Assembly: GCA_041481485.1 (NCBI GenBank)
Contig: JBGPBY010000101.1
Location: 1 to 17,617, forward strand
From: JBGPBY01 sp041481485
Lineage (GTDB): Bacteria; Acidobacteriota; Terriglobia; 20CM-2-55-15
Reading direction: 5' to 3'
DNA: 17,617 bases
Shown: positions 1 to 8,352 of the stretch, piece after piece
Layout of the letters: each line of letters begins with the position of its first letter
How positions within the stretch are numbered: position 1 is the stretch's first letter
Notes under the pieces: generated by a model
Seen by the model: the letters and a program-made list of their open reading frames with translations, nothing else
Told to the model about the DNA's origin: nothing
Database searches by the model: none
Translations under genes and position numbers: made by a program

Positions 1-10
1 CCGCAAGTAA

Positions 11-232
11 ATACGGGGGAACAAAATGAGAATTGAAAATAGATTGATGATTATTGATTAATGCGCTTGGTAGATCGGGACTTGCACAACAAGTCGGATT
101 TGACTCAGTTCACACTACGAACTCCCGAGAAGTTGCTTGCGCTCGCAAGGTTGACCGTGGATTGTTCATCTACCAAGCGCACTAATCAATAATCATCAAT
201 CAATTTTCAATTCTCATTTTGTTCCCCCGTAT
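11..232. repeat. 222-bp near-perfect inverted repeat with 65-bp arms
   Basis: Arm 11-75 is the reverse complement of arm 168-232 over 65 positions with only two mismatches (positions 41 and 61). The 92-nt centre holds two smaller hairpins: 79-84 with 90-95 (6 bp, 5-nt loop) and 136-141 with 144-149 (6 bp, 2-nt loop). The arms are AT-rich, unlike the surrounding genes, and begin and end with a short GC-rich terminus (atacggggga). I see no coding potential and no clear target-site duplication at the ends. It lies 51 bp past the stop of the TPR gene at 284. It could be a MITE-like non-autonomous element, a folded RNA, or a cruciform or bidirectional transcription block; the sequence alone does not decide between them. 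Confidence 0.9.
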
Positions 233-283
233 CACGTGTATCGAAACGTCAGGTCATAGACCGCGACTGCAGTATCTGCCGGC

Positions 284-2389
284 TCACCGTCCGGCGCGAA
301 TCTCGACCACAAGTGGTTCTCCGATAAAATTGCCGGAACTGGCAGGACGGTAGGCGATTGAGACATCGATTCCCTCTTCGGTGGTCGGACCACACACAAC
401 GGGATCGGAGGATATGGCGCGGTCGTCTCGATCTCGAACAATGAAGTCCACGCTGAATGCCGAGTTTGTGTGAAGTTTCACGGTCTTTCCGCCGGACTTT
501 ACCGTCAACGTCAGACCATTGCGGCATTCGATGTTCATCAGCAGGCCGCTTAGTTTTTCGCCTTCAGTCTTGTTGGGCTTTCGGATGCCGGAAGAACCCG
601 ATCGGGACACGCTCACTGTTCCGCCCTGAGAGGCCGCCGAAGTGGCGGGTGCCGTTATCAGTGCGCGGGCCGCACCGGGCGCCAGGCCTTCTAACAATGC
701 CATTGCCGATTGTCGCGAACCGGCGTCGGGCGCACCGGCGGACAACAATCGCGTCATGAGCCATCGCGCACCACCAGGGTCTCCGCTTCGTGCAACAACG
801 TTGGCCAAAAGAATCCAGGAGGCGCTTCGTCCTGGGTATCGACTGATTGCATCGGTCAACACCTTTCGCGACTCCGCCATAGAGGTGTGGCGGAGCAGGT
901 TGATTCCGCCGAGGAAGTCCGCGGCCGTTGCAAAGTGAGGAGCGAGCGAGACCGCTTTCAACAAACTAGTGTGGATTTCCTCCAGGTCTTCGTACGAAAG
1001 ATCGGTATCGATCTGGAATCCCCGGACCTGAAGGAACACCGCTCTGTAGTACAGTGCCAGATAATTTTTGGGATCCAGCTCCAGTGCGCGTGTCAAAGAA
1101 GCTTCTGCCTCGGTGAAGTGCTTTTGTTGCCACTGCAGCATTCCCTCCGCTGCGCGGATACGGGACGAAGCAGGAAGTTGCAGCTCAGCACGCTGCAGGT
1201 AAGCCTCGGCCTCTCCGAATCGTCCGATGTGCAGCATCAGGTCGCCGCGATAGAACCAGGCATCTCCTTCGGCAAGTGTGCGTGCCTTGAGCGGAGAAAT
1301 TTCCGACCATGTTTTGTCGAACGAATAAGGGATCAGCGAAACTCCCTCTGCAGGTTCGTTGCCCTCCCAGTAACACTGCGGTATTCGCCGCACATTCATA
1401 AACGGCAGCATGATCCCGCCGCATTCCCCTTTAGCCACCTGATTGGCAGATTTGGTCAGAAGCTGAATGGATCCCGACCATTGGCCTTCTTTCTGCGAAT
1501 CCTGAATGTAGCGTTTGAAATCCGCTTCAAAGAAACTCGGGTTTCTGCCCAGAGACTGCTGGAGCGCATTCTGAACACTTTGGCCATCACCCATAAGGTT
1601 GAATGCGCGCTGCATGGCAACGAGTCCGCCAGGACGCGACATCAAATAATGGATGACTCCCCAGGACTCTGCCAGAAAGAGTTTTCTTCGGTCCGCATTC
1701 GTGTAGTCGGGCGATTCTTCGGTGACTTTGAACAGGTCTTCGAACGGGAGCAGCCGGGCTTTCTTATCCAGCAATCGCTGGTATTCGTCAATTTCTGCTC
1801 CAAGCCGGATCCAGCGCTTGTCGCCTAAATAGAAACGATTCACCTTCATTGTGCTGAAGTAGTCGGCCAGTCCCTCTCGAAACCAAAGCGGCACGGGCGC
1901 CATGGATTCGGGAATGAGAAACTTCACGTAATCGCGGTAAATTTCTCTCGGAATCGAGCCGGCCTCAGGCATGACAATGTAGAGCTTGTCCGCTGACTCC
2001 CGGACATAGCCCCTGGAGCTGGAGGACTGCACTTCATTCGGTTTGTACCAGCCGAACGATGATGCATCCCGGAAAACAATCAAAGTTGCCGGAACAGACG
2101 ACACCCCCTTTACCCGGGAGGTGAGCTGCGCAAATGTTTCGCGCAGAAGTTCGAGGTCTGCGGTGATTCGCCGGATATCGCCTTCACTGGCTGTACCGGC
2201 AGCAACAAAGCTCCTCGATTGCAGCTCGATCCAATGCTCGTCATCCGGTACTGTGGCCACGACGTCGATCTGAATCTTGACTCGAGGTTCCTGATCAGTA
2301 GGAGATTCCGGCTCCTGCGCCGGTGGTGCCGCAGGCGACTGCGCAAGCATTCCTGCAAGCACGAATCCCGCCAGGGGTCGAAGCAACAT
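284..2389 (-). CDS. Secreted TPR protein with degenerate peptidase-MA-like (DUF1570-type) domain
   Basis: This 701-aa protein starts with a hydrophobic signal peptide (residues 1 to about 20), so it is probably periplasmic or outer-surface. Residues about 45-300 resemble the gluzincin/peptidase-MA-like region common in acidobacterial TPR proteins: the segment PLWFREGLADYFST (167-180) matches the conserved Trp/Glu-Gly-Leu part. The preceding HExxH zinc motif is missing; residues 152-156 read RDYVK, so both His and the Glu are replaced. TPR-like helices follow at about 370-560, then a Ser/Gly-rich linker and a C-terminal beta-rich domain (about 615-701). The ATG at 2389 has GAGG about 12 nt upstream. 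It is the last gene of the operon, 96 nt after the nucleoside-hydrolase-like gene. It probably binds protein partners rather than cutting them; that role is inferred. Confidence 0.88.
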   Translation of the reverse strand: MLLRPLAGFVLAGMLAQSPAAPPAQEPESPTDQEPRVKIQIDVVATVPDDEHWIELQSRSFVAAGTASEGDIRRITADLELLRETFAQLTSRVKGVSSVPATLIVFRDASSFGWYKPNEVQSSSSRGYVRESADKLYIVMPEAGSIPREIYRDYVKFLIPESMAPVPLWFREGLADYFSTMKVNRFYLGDKRWIRLGAEIDEYQRLLDKKARLLPFEDLFKVTEESPDYTNADRRKLFLAESWGVIHYLMSRPGGLVAMQRAFNLMGDGQSVQNALQQSLGRNPSFFEADFKRYIQDSQKEGQWSGSIQLLTKSANQVAKGECGGIMLPFMNVRRIPQCYWEGNEPAEGVSLIPYSFDKTWSEISPLKARTLAEGDAWFYRGDLMLHIGRFGEAEAYLQRAELQLPASSRIRAAEGMLQWQQKHFTEAEASLTRALELDPKNYLALYYRAVFLQVRGFQIDTDLSYEDLEEIHTSLLKAVSLAPHFATAADFLGGINLLRHTSMAESRKVLTDAISRYPGRSASWILLANVVARSGDPGGARWLMTRLLSAGAPDAGSRQSAMALLEGLAPGAARALITAPATSAASQGGTVSVSRSGSSGIRKPNKTEGEKLSGLLMNIECRNGLTLTVKSGGKTVKLHTNSAFSVDFIVRDRDDRAISSDPVVCGPTTEEGIDVSIAYRPASSGNFIGEPLVVEIRAGR

Positions 2390-2485
2390 GGGCGTAATCT
2401 TACCTCATCACTCATCGAGCAGTTCGACCGTTTGCAGGATAGTGCGGCCCTCTATTTCCAGGCTGGGCTTTGAACTCGTATGTTC

Positions 2486-3460
2486 TCAGTTTCGTCCCGG
2501 CGTGGTGCGAGCTGCAGGCTTCACCGTCGCCATGGCTACGAAGGCCTGCATGATCGCATCTTTCTGAGCGGGATCCAGAATCAAATAACGATGATTCCCT
2601 GTGGCAGACTCTTTGAAAGCCGTACGGCCATCGTCGGCAACTTCGATCGTGCCCGGCGGGGATAGCCTAAAATACTCTGCGCCTGGGTTCGCTGCGTAGA
2701 GGGCGGCAAGCACGGCCTGCGACGGAATGCCGGATGTGGCAGCGGTTTTCGCTTCGCTATCACGTGAGGCCCGGTACGCTGCAACAAGAGGATGATTCGA
2801 ATCCGGGCCGAAATCCGTTTCCATGCTATCCACGGGATAAGGAACCGCGCTGCCCGCTTCCACTCCGATTGCGACTATGGGTGTTGGCCATTCCGCGAGC
2901 AACTTCCGTGATGATGCAACATCTGCCCGAATCCGGGGATCCGATTGCGCGCCGGCAAAACTGCCCGCCGCCATCACGAATGACCGCACCTTTTGCGAGA
3001 GGACGGTTTTCCCGCTGCTCCACGAGACCATTCGAGCCAGGTTCGTCGCCGGTCCCGCGAGAACGACAATCGCCTGCGTGTCCTGTTGCGTGAGCAGGGC
3101 GTTGCGGAAGATGACTGGCGGATCTCCTGTATCAATAGTCGTACGGATATTCGACTTGTACACTGGCTGTCCCTCCCCATTGAGCAAAGCCAGCGGAGCC
3201 CGGAGCATCGTTGCATTTTCAAGTTTCGGGCCGTCTTCGGCAAGACCGAGCGGCAAACCGCCGCCGCTTCCGTAGTACCGGCCGATGACATCGCAGAATT
3301 TCGCCGCATCGAGATCGGAATTACTGATGCCGACAGCAATGAGCCGGCCGCGGCCAAGTCCGTAAAGCATGCTCAAAGCCAGGGCCGAATCCAGATTGCG
3401 GCCCATGTCGCAGTCGAAGAGAAATCCTGGGGCGAGTGTGGCTCCTCGGGACTGTAACAT
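2486..3460 (-). CDS. Nucleoside-hydrolase-like (IUNH fold) protein, probably catalytically altered
   Basis: This 324-aa protein has the outline of the inosine-uridine nucleoside hydrolase superfamily: an N-terminal Asp-rich loop after a hydrophobic strand (DCDMGRNLDSALAL, residues 16-29), a central LAGPATNLA (134-142) matching the family's GPxTNxA element, and VMAAGSF (162-168) matching its Gly-Gly strand. Family enzymes cleave N-ribosyl bonds of nucleosides using a calcium site built from the N-terminal Asp cluster and a C-terminal Asp. Here the Asp cluster is stretched and one Asp is Ser (D24-S25), and the usual C-terminal His/Asp segment reads IPSQAVLAAL (245-254) without either. The ATG directly follows the TAG of the DUF1552 gene (TAGATG), implying translational coupling. 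No signal peptide is evident from this start. The substrate is unknown and the protein may not be a nucleosidase. Confidence 0.87.
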   Translation of the reverse strand: MLQSRGATLAPGFLFDCDMGRNLDSALALSMLYGLGRGRLIAVGISNSDLDAAKFCDVIGRYYGSGGGLPLGLAEDGPKLENATMLRAPLALLNGEGQPVYKSNIRTTIDTGDPPVIFRNALLTQQDTQAIVVLAGPATNLARMVSWSSGKTVLSQKVRSFVMAAGSFAGAQSDPRIRADVASSRKLLAEWPTPIVAIGVEAGSAVPYPVDSMETDFGPDSNHPLVAAYRASRDSEAKTAATSGIPSQAVLAALYAANPGAEYFRLSPPGTIEVADDGRTAFKESATGNHRYLILDPAQKDAIMQAFVAMATVKPAARTTPGRN

Positions 3461-4822
3461 CTACACTTCGTCCAGTCCGGCGAGACGGCCTGAGGAGTCG
3501 CCCAGATTTTCCGCATGCACGCCCATGCGATCCATCAGGCTCAGATGAAGATTCGAGAATGGCGTTTCCTTGCGGTACACGATGCGCCTTCCGGGCTTCA
3601 GTGTGCCGCCGCCGCGGCCGATGATCACGGTCGGCAAGTCGTCGTGCAGGTGCCGGTTGCCATCATTGAGACCAGCGCCGTAGACCAGCATCAAGTTGTC
3701 GAGCAACCGGCCATTACCTTCCTTGAGAGTCGAAAGTCGCGCGACCCACGAGGCGAAGTTGGTGACGTGATACTCGTTGATCTGCGTTACCTTCGCGAGC
3801 AGATCCCGTTTCCCGCCGTGGTGCGTCAGCGGATGGTGTCCATCAGAAATACCGATTTCGCGATAAGGCCGTGACGTCCCCTCGCGAGTAACAAGGAATG
3901 TCACGACACGCGTAAGGTCCGCCTGGAGAGCAACAGTCACCATGTCGGTGAGCAACTTGAAGTGCTCTTCAAAATCTGAGGGCGTGCCGGGAGGCTTGGG
4001 CATGCCGGGCTGGACCGGCGTGGGGTCCTTCGCTGCCTTCTCGATCTGGACTTCAATCGAGCGAATGGCGGTGAGATATTCGTCCAGTTTGCGCCGATCG
4101 GTCGATCCCAGTTCTCTGGCCAGCGCATTTGCCGACTCTTTGACAAAGTCCAGAACGCTGGTGCGAATTCGGCGCTGTTGCTCGAGTTCCGCGGGACTTA
4201 GATCGGAGGTGGTTCCGAACAAGCGTTCAAAGAGCAAACGCGGATCGAGAATCGGAGGCATTGGTTGAGTCGGACTCTTCCACGCGAGATTGTTCGTGTA
4301 GGCGCAGGAATAACCGGAATCGCAATTGCCGGATTGACGCGGATCTTCCATGCCGATTTCGAGCGAAGGCAACCGTGTTTCACTGCCGATCTGACTGGCA
4401 ATCATCTGGTCCATCGACATCGGCGCATCCACGTAGATGCTCTTGTCGCTCTTCACCACATGGCCACCGGTAAGGTAGTTTGCGGAACAGCGGCCATGAT
4501 CGCCAGGACCATCCAGCAGAACTCTCGCCCAATTGTGCGTCAGGTTGCTGACCATCAGCATGTCGTCGCGAAACGGCTCGAGGGGTTTCAGGATTCTTGG
4601 AAGCTCGCCGAGAGTGCCGCTGTACGAGGGATTCCAGTTTTCCATGTCGATGCCGTTTGGCACATACAAGAACATCAGACGGACGGGCGGTTTTCCGCTT
4701 TGTGTGGACGTTTGGGACTGCGCCATCGCGGGAATCATGGCTTCCATGAATGGAAGACCGACGGCGACACCGACACCGCGGAGGAAAGTCCTGCGAGGCA
4801 GGGCTTTTTTCGTGATGATCAT
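3461..4822 (-). CDS. DUF1552 family protein with Tat signal
   Basis: This 453-aa protein begins with a twin-arginine signal (RRTFLRGVGVAVGLPFMEAM, residues 10-29), indicating folded export by the Tat system. The body is characteristic of DUF1552: VPNGIDMENWNP near residue 55, a His-rich GISDGHHPLTHHGG around residues 325-335, and a C-terminal GLNDGNRHLHDDLPTVIIGR stretch. The family is abundant in Planctomycetota, Verrucomicrobiota and Acidobacteriota. Its activity is unknown, though it almost always sits beside DUF1587/1592/1588/1585 proteins. Here its ATG overlaps the stop of that partner (ATGA, 4819-4822), and its TAG touches the next ATG, so it is the centre of a translationally coupled set. 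The His cluster suggests metal or cofactor binding, which is an inference. Confidence 0.95.
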   Translation of the reverse strand: MIITKKALPRRTFLRGVGVAVGLPFMEAMIPAMAQSQTSTQSGKPPVRLMFLYVPNGIDMENWNPSYSGTLGELPRILKPLEPFRDDMLMVSNLTHNWARVLLDGPGDHGRCSANYLTGGHVVKSDKSIYVDAPMSMDQMIASQIGSETRLPSLEIGMEDPRQSGNCDSGYSCAYTNNLAWKSPTQPMPPILDPRLLFERLFGTTSDLSPAELEQQRRIRTSVLDFVKESANALARELGSTDRRKLDEYLTAIRSIEVQIEKAAKDPTPVQPGMPKPPGTPSDFEEHFKLLTDMVTVALQADLTRVVTFLVTREGTSRPYREIGISDGHHPLTHHGGKRDLLAKVTQINEYHVTNFASWVARLSTLKEGNGRLLDNLMLVYGAGLNDGNRHLHDDLPTVIIGRGGGTLKPGRRIVYRKETPFSNLHLSLMDRMGVHAENLGDSSGRLAGLDEV

Positions 4823-7119
4823 GCTTCTCCCCGTCTGGACTGAAATGGCAGACTATGTACGATTTCGAGAATCAATGTTTGCAGTGTATAACCCTTGCCT
4901 TCCAAATTGTGCATGATCGAATTGAAACTTCTTCGATCATAGGATTCCAGACCGCGGCCTAATGCATAAACCATCATTTTCTGAGTCAGCGCTTCAGCAA
5001 ATTGGGGCATCCGCATCCCGAGCGCTGCTTTCATCTCGGCCGGACCATTGAATCGGGTTCCGTCCGGCAACGTCCCCACGGTATCGATCGCGAACTTCCC
5101 ATCCATGGCCCGCCATTTTCCGATTGCATTGTAATTCTCGAGAGCGAAACCCAGTGGATCCATTTTGGAATGGCACACCGCGCAGGTGGGATTCGCTCGA
5201 TGCTGTTCCATTTGCTGTCGAAGAGATTGAACAACACCGGCAACATCTTCATCGAGCGGCGGAACATTCGCGGGCGGCGGTGGTGGCGGCGAGCCCAGAA
5301 TATTTTCGAGGATGTAACGGCCACGCAAAACGACCGACGTTCGCGTTGGGTAACTCGTGACTGTGAGAACGCTGGCCTGTCCGAGGATTCCGCCGCGTTC
5401 CGGAGCCGCCAGTTCGACACGCCGAAAATCCATACCCTTCACACCGTCAATTCCATAGAAGCGGGCGAGGCGTTCGTTTAAGAATGTGTAGCGCGCGGTG
5501 AGCAACTCCGAAATCGGCCGGTTCTCGTGAAGAATCGAATCGAAGAACATCCGGGTTTCCGTGCGCATCGCGTCCTTCAAATCGCTGTCCCACTCGGGGA
5601 AACTTTTAGGGTCGGGCTTGACCGAATCGAGATTCCGCGTTTCGAGCCACTGTCCGGCGAAGTTTTCGGAGAGGGCAGCGGAACGAGGATCGGCAAGCAT
5701 TCGTGTAATCTGGGCATCTAAAATGCCGGGCTCATGGAGCCTGTTTTTTTCGGCCAAATCGAGGAGTTGTTCGTCGGGCATCGAACTCCACAGGAAGTAA
5801 CTGAGGCGGGACGCGAGTTCGGCATCCGTTACACGATGAGAGGCTGCAGGGTTCTTCGGTTCAACATCGCGCTCGATCCGAAACAGAAATTCGGGCGAAA
5901 CGAGCATCGCCGTCAGTGCCGTTTGAATTCCCTGTTCGGCGCCGAGACCGTCTGCGCGTGTTCGATCGACAAGTTTGACGAGGGCCGTGACTTCAGCACG
6001 CTTTACCGGACGGCGATACGCCTTGCGAGCGAGCGCGGATACGATCTTCTCCACGCATGCATTTCCGGTTTTGGGATCGCAGATCAAGATTGCCTTTCGG
6101 CTCGCCGCTTCCGGTGTCGGACTTTCAGGTCCGAGGAATTCGATATACTGTGGAAACTTGTTTGCCTTGGAGTCATACATTTTATCTCGAGGCATCGCCG
6201 GACCGATGTCGTCATTAATAAAGCCAAGGCGAAACACGTGCCGCCCTTCGGTCAGGGAAACTTTGAACTCCTTCACCTCATAGGGATTGAAATAGACGGT
6301 CTTGGGCGGTGTTGTCGCAACCTCTTCCTTATACAAAAGAGTGCCATCCATCCAGAATCCCATCATCACGGGCAAACCTTCATCACCGCGCTGCCCCGCA
6401 AGACCGGCGCGAATAATGTAGTTTCCATCGTAGTCCACGCGATGATCCGTTTCGATGACACTGGCGCTGACACGCCGAACCTTTCCATTCAGCCCCGTGA
6501 GCACGCCTCCGTCGGTCGAATACGAGACGCTGATCGATTTCGGTAACCGCACCAGTCCAAGTGCGCGCGCGGAAATGCGTTCGGCAGCGGCAAGATATTT
6601 CTCGGCAAGGACCGGTGAAATCGTCAGGATGTCCGCGATATTGTCAAATCCCTCACCCGAGTCGTCCGTTGGAAATTCCTGCGTGGCCTGAAAGTCGACT
6701 CCGAGCAAATCCCGAATAGTATTGCGATATTCTGTTCGATTCAGTCGCCTCGCCGTGATACGTCCGGGATCGGGCTTTGTGTTCTGATCCAGGCGATCGA
6801 GTTCACGCTCGATGGCGCTGGTCATGGCTGCAAGTCCTGCCGGCTTCGCCATGGGCGGTGGAGGCATCTCGCCCGCCTTGAGCTTACGGAGCACCGTTTC
6901 CCATTCGGTTCTGTGAGCGGCAATGGATTCCCTGCGATCCAGTGACTTTAGATTGAGTCCTCCCGATGCGTTGGTTTCGTTGTGACACTGGGAACAAGTT
7001 TGGCGGATGACAGGTGCGACGGCGGTATCGAAATTGTTGGAATCCTGCGATTGGCTCCAGATCGCGCACGTCAGCATCAGCACGGGAGCAATCAGCCATC
7101 TCGATCGTCGCACCACCAT
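4819..7119 (-). CDS. DUF1592-type planctomycete cytochrome-like protein (DUF1587/1595/1592/1588/1585)
   Basis: This is a 766-aa exported protein. A signal peptide (1 to about 24) precedes a cytochrome-c-like region with a haem motif CSQCH (42-46). DUF1587 follows (about 122-185, RRLNRTEYRNTIRDLLGVD), then a carbohydrate-binding-like beta region with PQYIEFLGPE. Next come DUF1595 (about 365-400, LARKAYRRPVKRAEV), DUF1592 (about 435-560, LASRLSYFLWSSMPDEQLL), DUF1588 (about 580-685) with a second haem-type motif CAVCH (646-650) and MDPLGFALENYNAIGKWR, and DUF1585 at the C terminus. The domain order is complete and the length is normal for the family. No member is biochemically well characterised; electron transfer coupled to polymer or carbohydrate oxidation is a common guess. 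It starts 3 nt after the esterase stop and overlaps the DUF1552 gene by 4 nt. Confidence 0.95.
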   Translation of the reverse strand: MVVRRSRWLIAPVLMLTCAIWSQSQDSNNFDTAVAPVIRQTCSQCHNETNASGGLNLKSLDRRESIAAHRTEWETVLRKLKAGEMPPPPMAKPAGLAAMTSAIERELDRLDQNTKPDPGRITARRLNRTEYRNTIRDLLGVDFQATQEFPTDDSGEGFDNIADILTISPVLAEKYLAAAERISARALGLVRLPKSISVSYSTDGGVLTGLNGKVRRVSASVIETDHRVDYDGNYIIRAGLAGQRGDEGLPVMMGFWMDGTLLYKEEVATTPPKTVYFNPYEVKEFKVSLTEGRHVFRLGFINDDIGPAMPRDKMYDSKANKFPQYIEFLGPESPTPEAASRKAILICDPKTGNACVEKIVSALARKAYRRPVKRAEVTALVKLVDRTRADGLGAEQGIQTALTAMLVSPEFLFRIERDVEPKNPAASHRVTDAELASRLSYFLWSSMPDEQLLDLAEKNRLHEPGILDAQITRMLADPRSAALSENFAGQWLETRNLDSVKPDPKSFPEWDSDLKDAMRTETRMFFDSILHENRPISELLTARYTFLNERLARFYGIDGVKGMDFRRVELAAPERGGILGQASVLTVTSYPTRTSVVLRGRYILENILGSPPPPPPANVPPLDEDVAGVVQSLRQQMEQHRANPTCAVCHSKMDPLGFALENYNAIGKWRAMDGKFAIDTVGTLPDGTRFNGPAEMKAALGMRMPQFAEALTQKMMVYALGRGLESYDRRSFNSIMHNLEGKGYTLQTLILEIVHSLPFQSRRGEA

Positions 7120-7122
7120 AGT

Positions 7123-8121
7123 TCAATTCCTCGCAACGGGTTTGCGCAGGGCTCTCTCCAGCTCGTTGTGGGGATCCGTGGAGACCGCCTGGTCTCTCCA
7201 TAACCACCGCATCATCTCCGGCAGGATCGCGCCGCCCATCGCCTGGCCATGCTGATTCATACCCCAGGCGTAGTTGACCTCGTAACCCTTCTTCGTGAGC
7301 GCTTCCATCAGACGAACATTCTGATAAAACCAGTCGCGCGTTTCGTCGTAATTGCCATTCGCGTTGAGGGCGCGATTGTCGTTGCGTCCATCCTGCATAA
7401 AAATTCGAATGGGCTTCTTCTCGCTCTTCGAAACGATATCCGCGTACTGGTGTCCTCCGCGGATATTGGTGAAGCTCCCCACGATGCTCAGCACTTTTCT
7501 GAACTGTGTCGGCCTTTCCCACGCCACTGTGAACGCCGCGATAGCGCCGGAACTTGCGCCGCCGATCCCATGCTGTTCGGGATCTTTTGAAATGTTGTAG
7601 TCCTTGTAGAGAACCGGAAGGAGTTCATCGACGATCACGCGTGCATAGAGGTCATCGAGGGAATTATATTCCGTCGGACGGTTGGTATCGCGGTCGCCCC
7701 AGTTTTGTGGAGTCGGCTCCGGCTGGTCGGGCAGGCGGCCTGGGTTGATGAAAACGCCGATCATCACCGGAATCTCATGGCGGTAAATCAGATTGTCGAG
7801 AACATTGTGCGCACGAATATTGCCGGCCGGAGCCATGAACGCCTGTCCGTCGTTGAAGATCATGAGACTGGCTTGCGTTTTGGGATCGTATTGCGCGGGG
7901 ACATACACCCAATATGTGTGTTGCGTTCCAGGATATGCGCTGGACGGCAGTGTAAAAGGCCCACGTAACTCTCCTTTCGGCACCCCATCCTGTGCGAGAG
8001 AGTCCGGTCCAAGCTTATAAAGCGAGTCGGGATTCGGAGCCTGTGTCTGCGCGACGAGAAGTACGCCAAAGACGATGAAAGCCAGGGCGAACAGAAATAC
8101 AGGGACCCGCATTCGGCCCAT
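7123..8121 (-). CDS. Exported esterase D/enterochelin-esterase-like alpha/beta hydrolase
   Basis: This 332-aa protein belongs to the putative esterase (Esterase D, PF00756) group. A signal or anchor helix covers residues about 3-27. The fold is shown by YWVYVPAQYD, then LMIFNDGQAF, then HGIGGASSGAIAAF with nucleophile Ser190 in GASSG, then RIFMQDGRND, which may supply the acidic residue, and NQHGQAMGG with candidate catalytic His291. Such enzymes hydrolyse ester bonds of siderophores, acylated sugars or small acyl esters; the substrate here is unknown. I chose the ATG at 8121 because GGGAGGA stands 6 nt upstream; the longer frame from TTG 8157 has no comparable ribosome site and would add 12 residues before the signal peptide. 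It is the first gene of the minus-strand operon. Confidence 0.9.
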   Translation of the reverse strand: MGRMRVPVFLFALAFIVFGVLLVAQTQAPNPDSLYKLGPDSLAQDGVPKGELRGPFTLPSSAYPGTQHTYWVYVPAQYDPKTQASLMIFNDGQAFMAPAGNIRAHNVLDNLIYRHEIPVMIGVFINPGRLPDQPEPTPQNWGDRDTNRPTEYNSLDDLYARVIVDELLPVLYKDYNISKDPEQHGIGGASSGAIAAFTVAWERPTQFRKVLSIVGSFTNIRGGHQYADIVSKSEKKPIRIFMQDGRNDNRALNANGNYDETRDWFYQNVRLMEALTKKGYEVNYAWGMNQHGQAMGGAILPEMMRWLWRDQAVSTDPHNELERALRKPVARN

Positions 8122-8127
8122 GAATGG

Positions 8128-8134
8128 TCCTCCC
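8128..8134 (-). promoter_or_regulatory. Shine-Dalgarno site deciding the esterase start
   Basis: On the minus strand this reads GGGAGGA, 6 nt before the ATG at 8121. It is the strongest ribosome site near the 5' end of this operon and excludes the upstream TTG at 8157 as the main start. Confidence 0.75.
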
Positions 8135-8172
8135 GAGACAGAGTATTTGCCGGTCAAAATATCACAGATTAG

Positions 8173-8241
8173 GACGTATTCGTGCTGGGCCTTGTCCTGT
8201 CGATATTTCTGCTCATCGGTGTCTTCGCCGCAACACGCTGA
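8173..8241 (+). pseudogene. Short membrane-segment frame, possible relic upstream of the 8353 ORF
   Basis: Between in-frame stops at 8170 and 8239 the plus strand reads DVFVLGLVLSIFLLIGVFAA plus two residues, a clean hydrophobic helix with no good start (only GTG 8182). It is in the same frame as the ORF at 8353, separated from it by TGA (8239) and TAG (8248), with the frame open again from 8251. This could be the N-terminal anchor of a decayed gene or chance. I see no motif that identifies the parent. Confidence 0.25.
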
Positions 8242-8352
8242 GGATTGTAGGTAAGTAACGAAAACTCACAGAGCTACGTATTAGATTTCGATGACCACAT
8301 TTCTGACGCCGCGGAATCCACCATTCGAATTCAAACAGCGGAAAAGGAACAC

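Noticed and set aside
1..283. A CRISPR array or tandem repeat at the left edge
   Set aside because: There are only two copies of the repeat, in inverted orientation, with a unique centre.
710..1828. A 372-aa open frame on the plus strand
   Set aside because: It lies fully antisense to the TPR/peptidase-MA-like gene, has no domain-like sequence and no ribosome site; it is a shadow frame.
5734..6546. A 270-aa open frame on the plus strand
   Set aside because: Antisense to the DUF1592-type gene, whose domains account for the sequence.
8157..8157. TTG as the start of the esterase
   Set aside because: It has no ribosome site, while the ATG at 8121 has GGGAGGA 6 nt upstream and begins a proper signal peptide.
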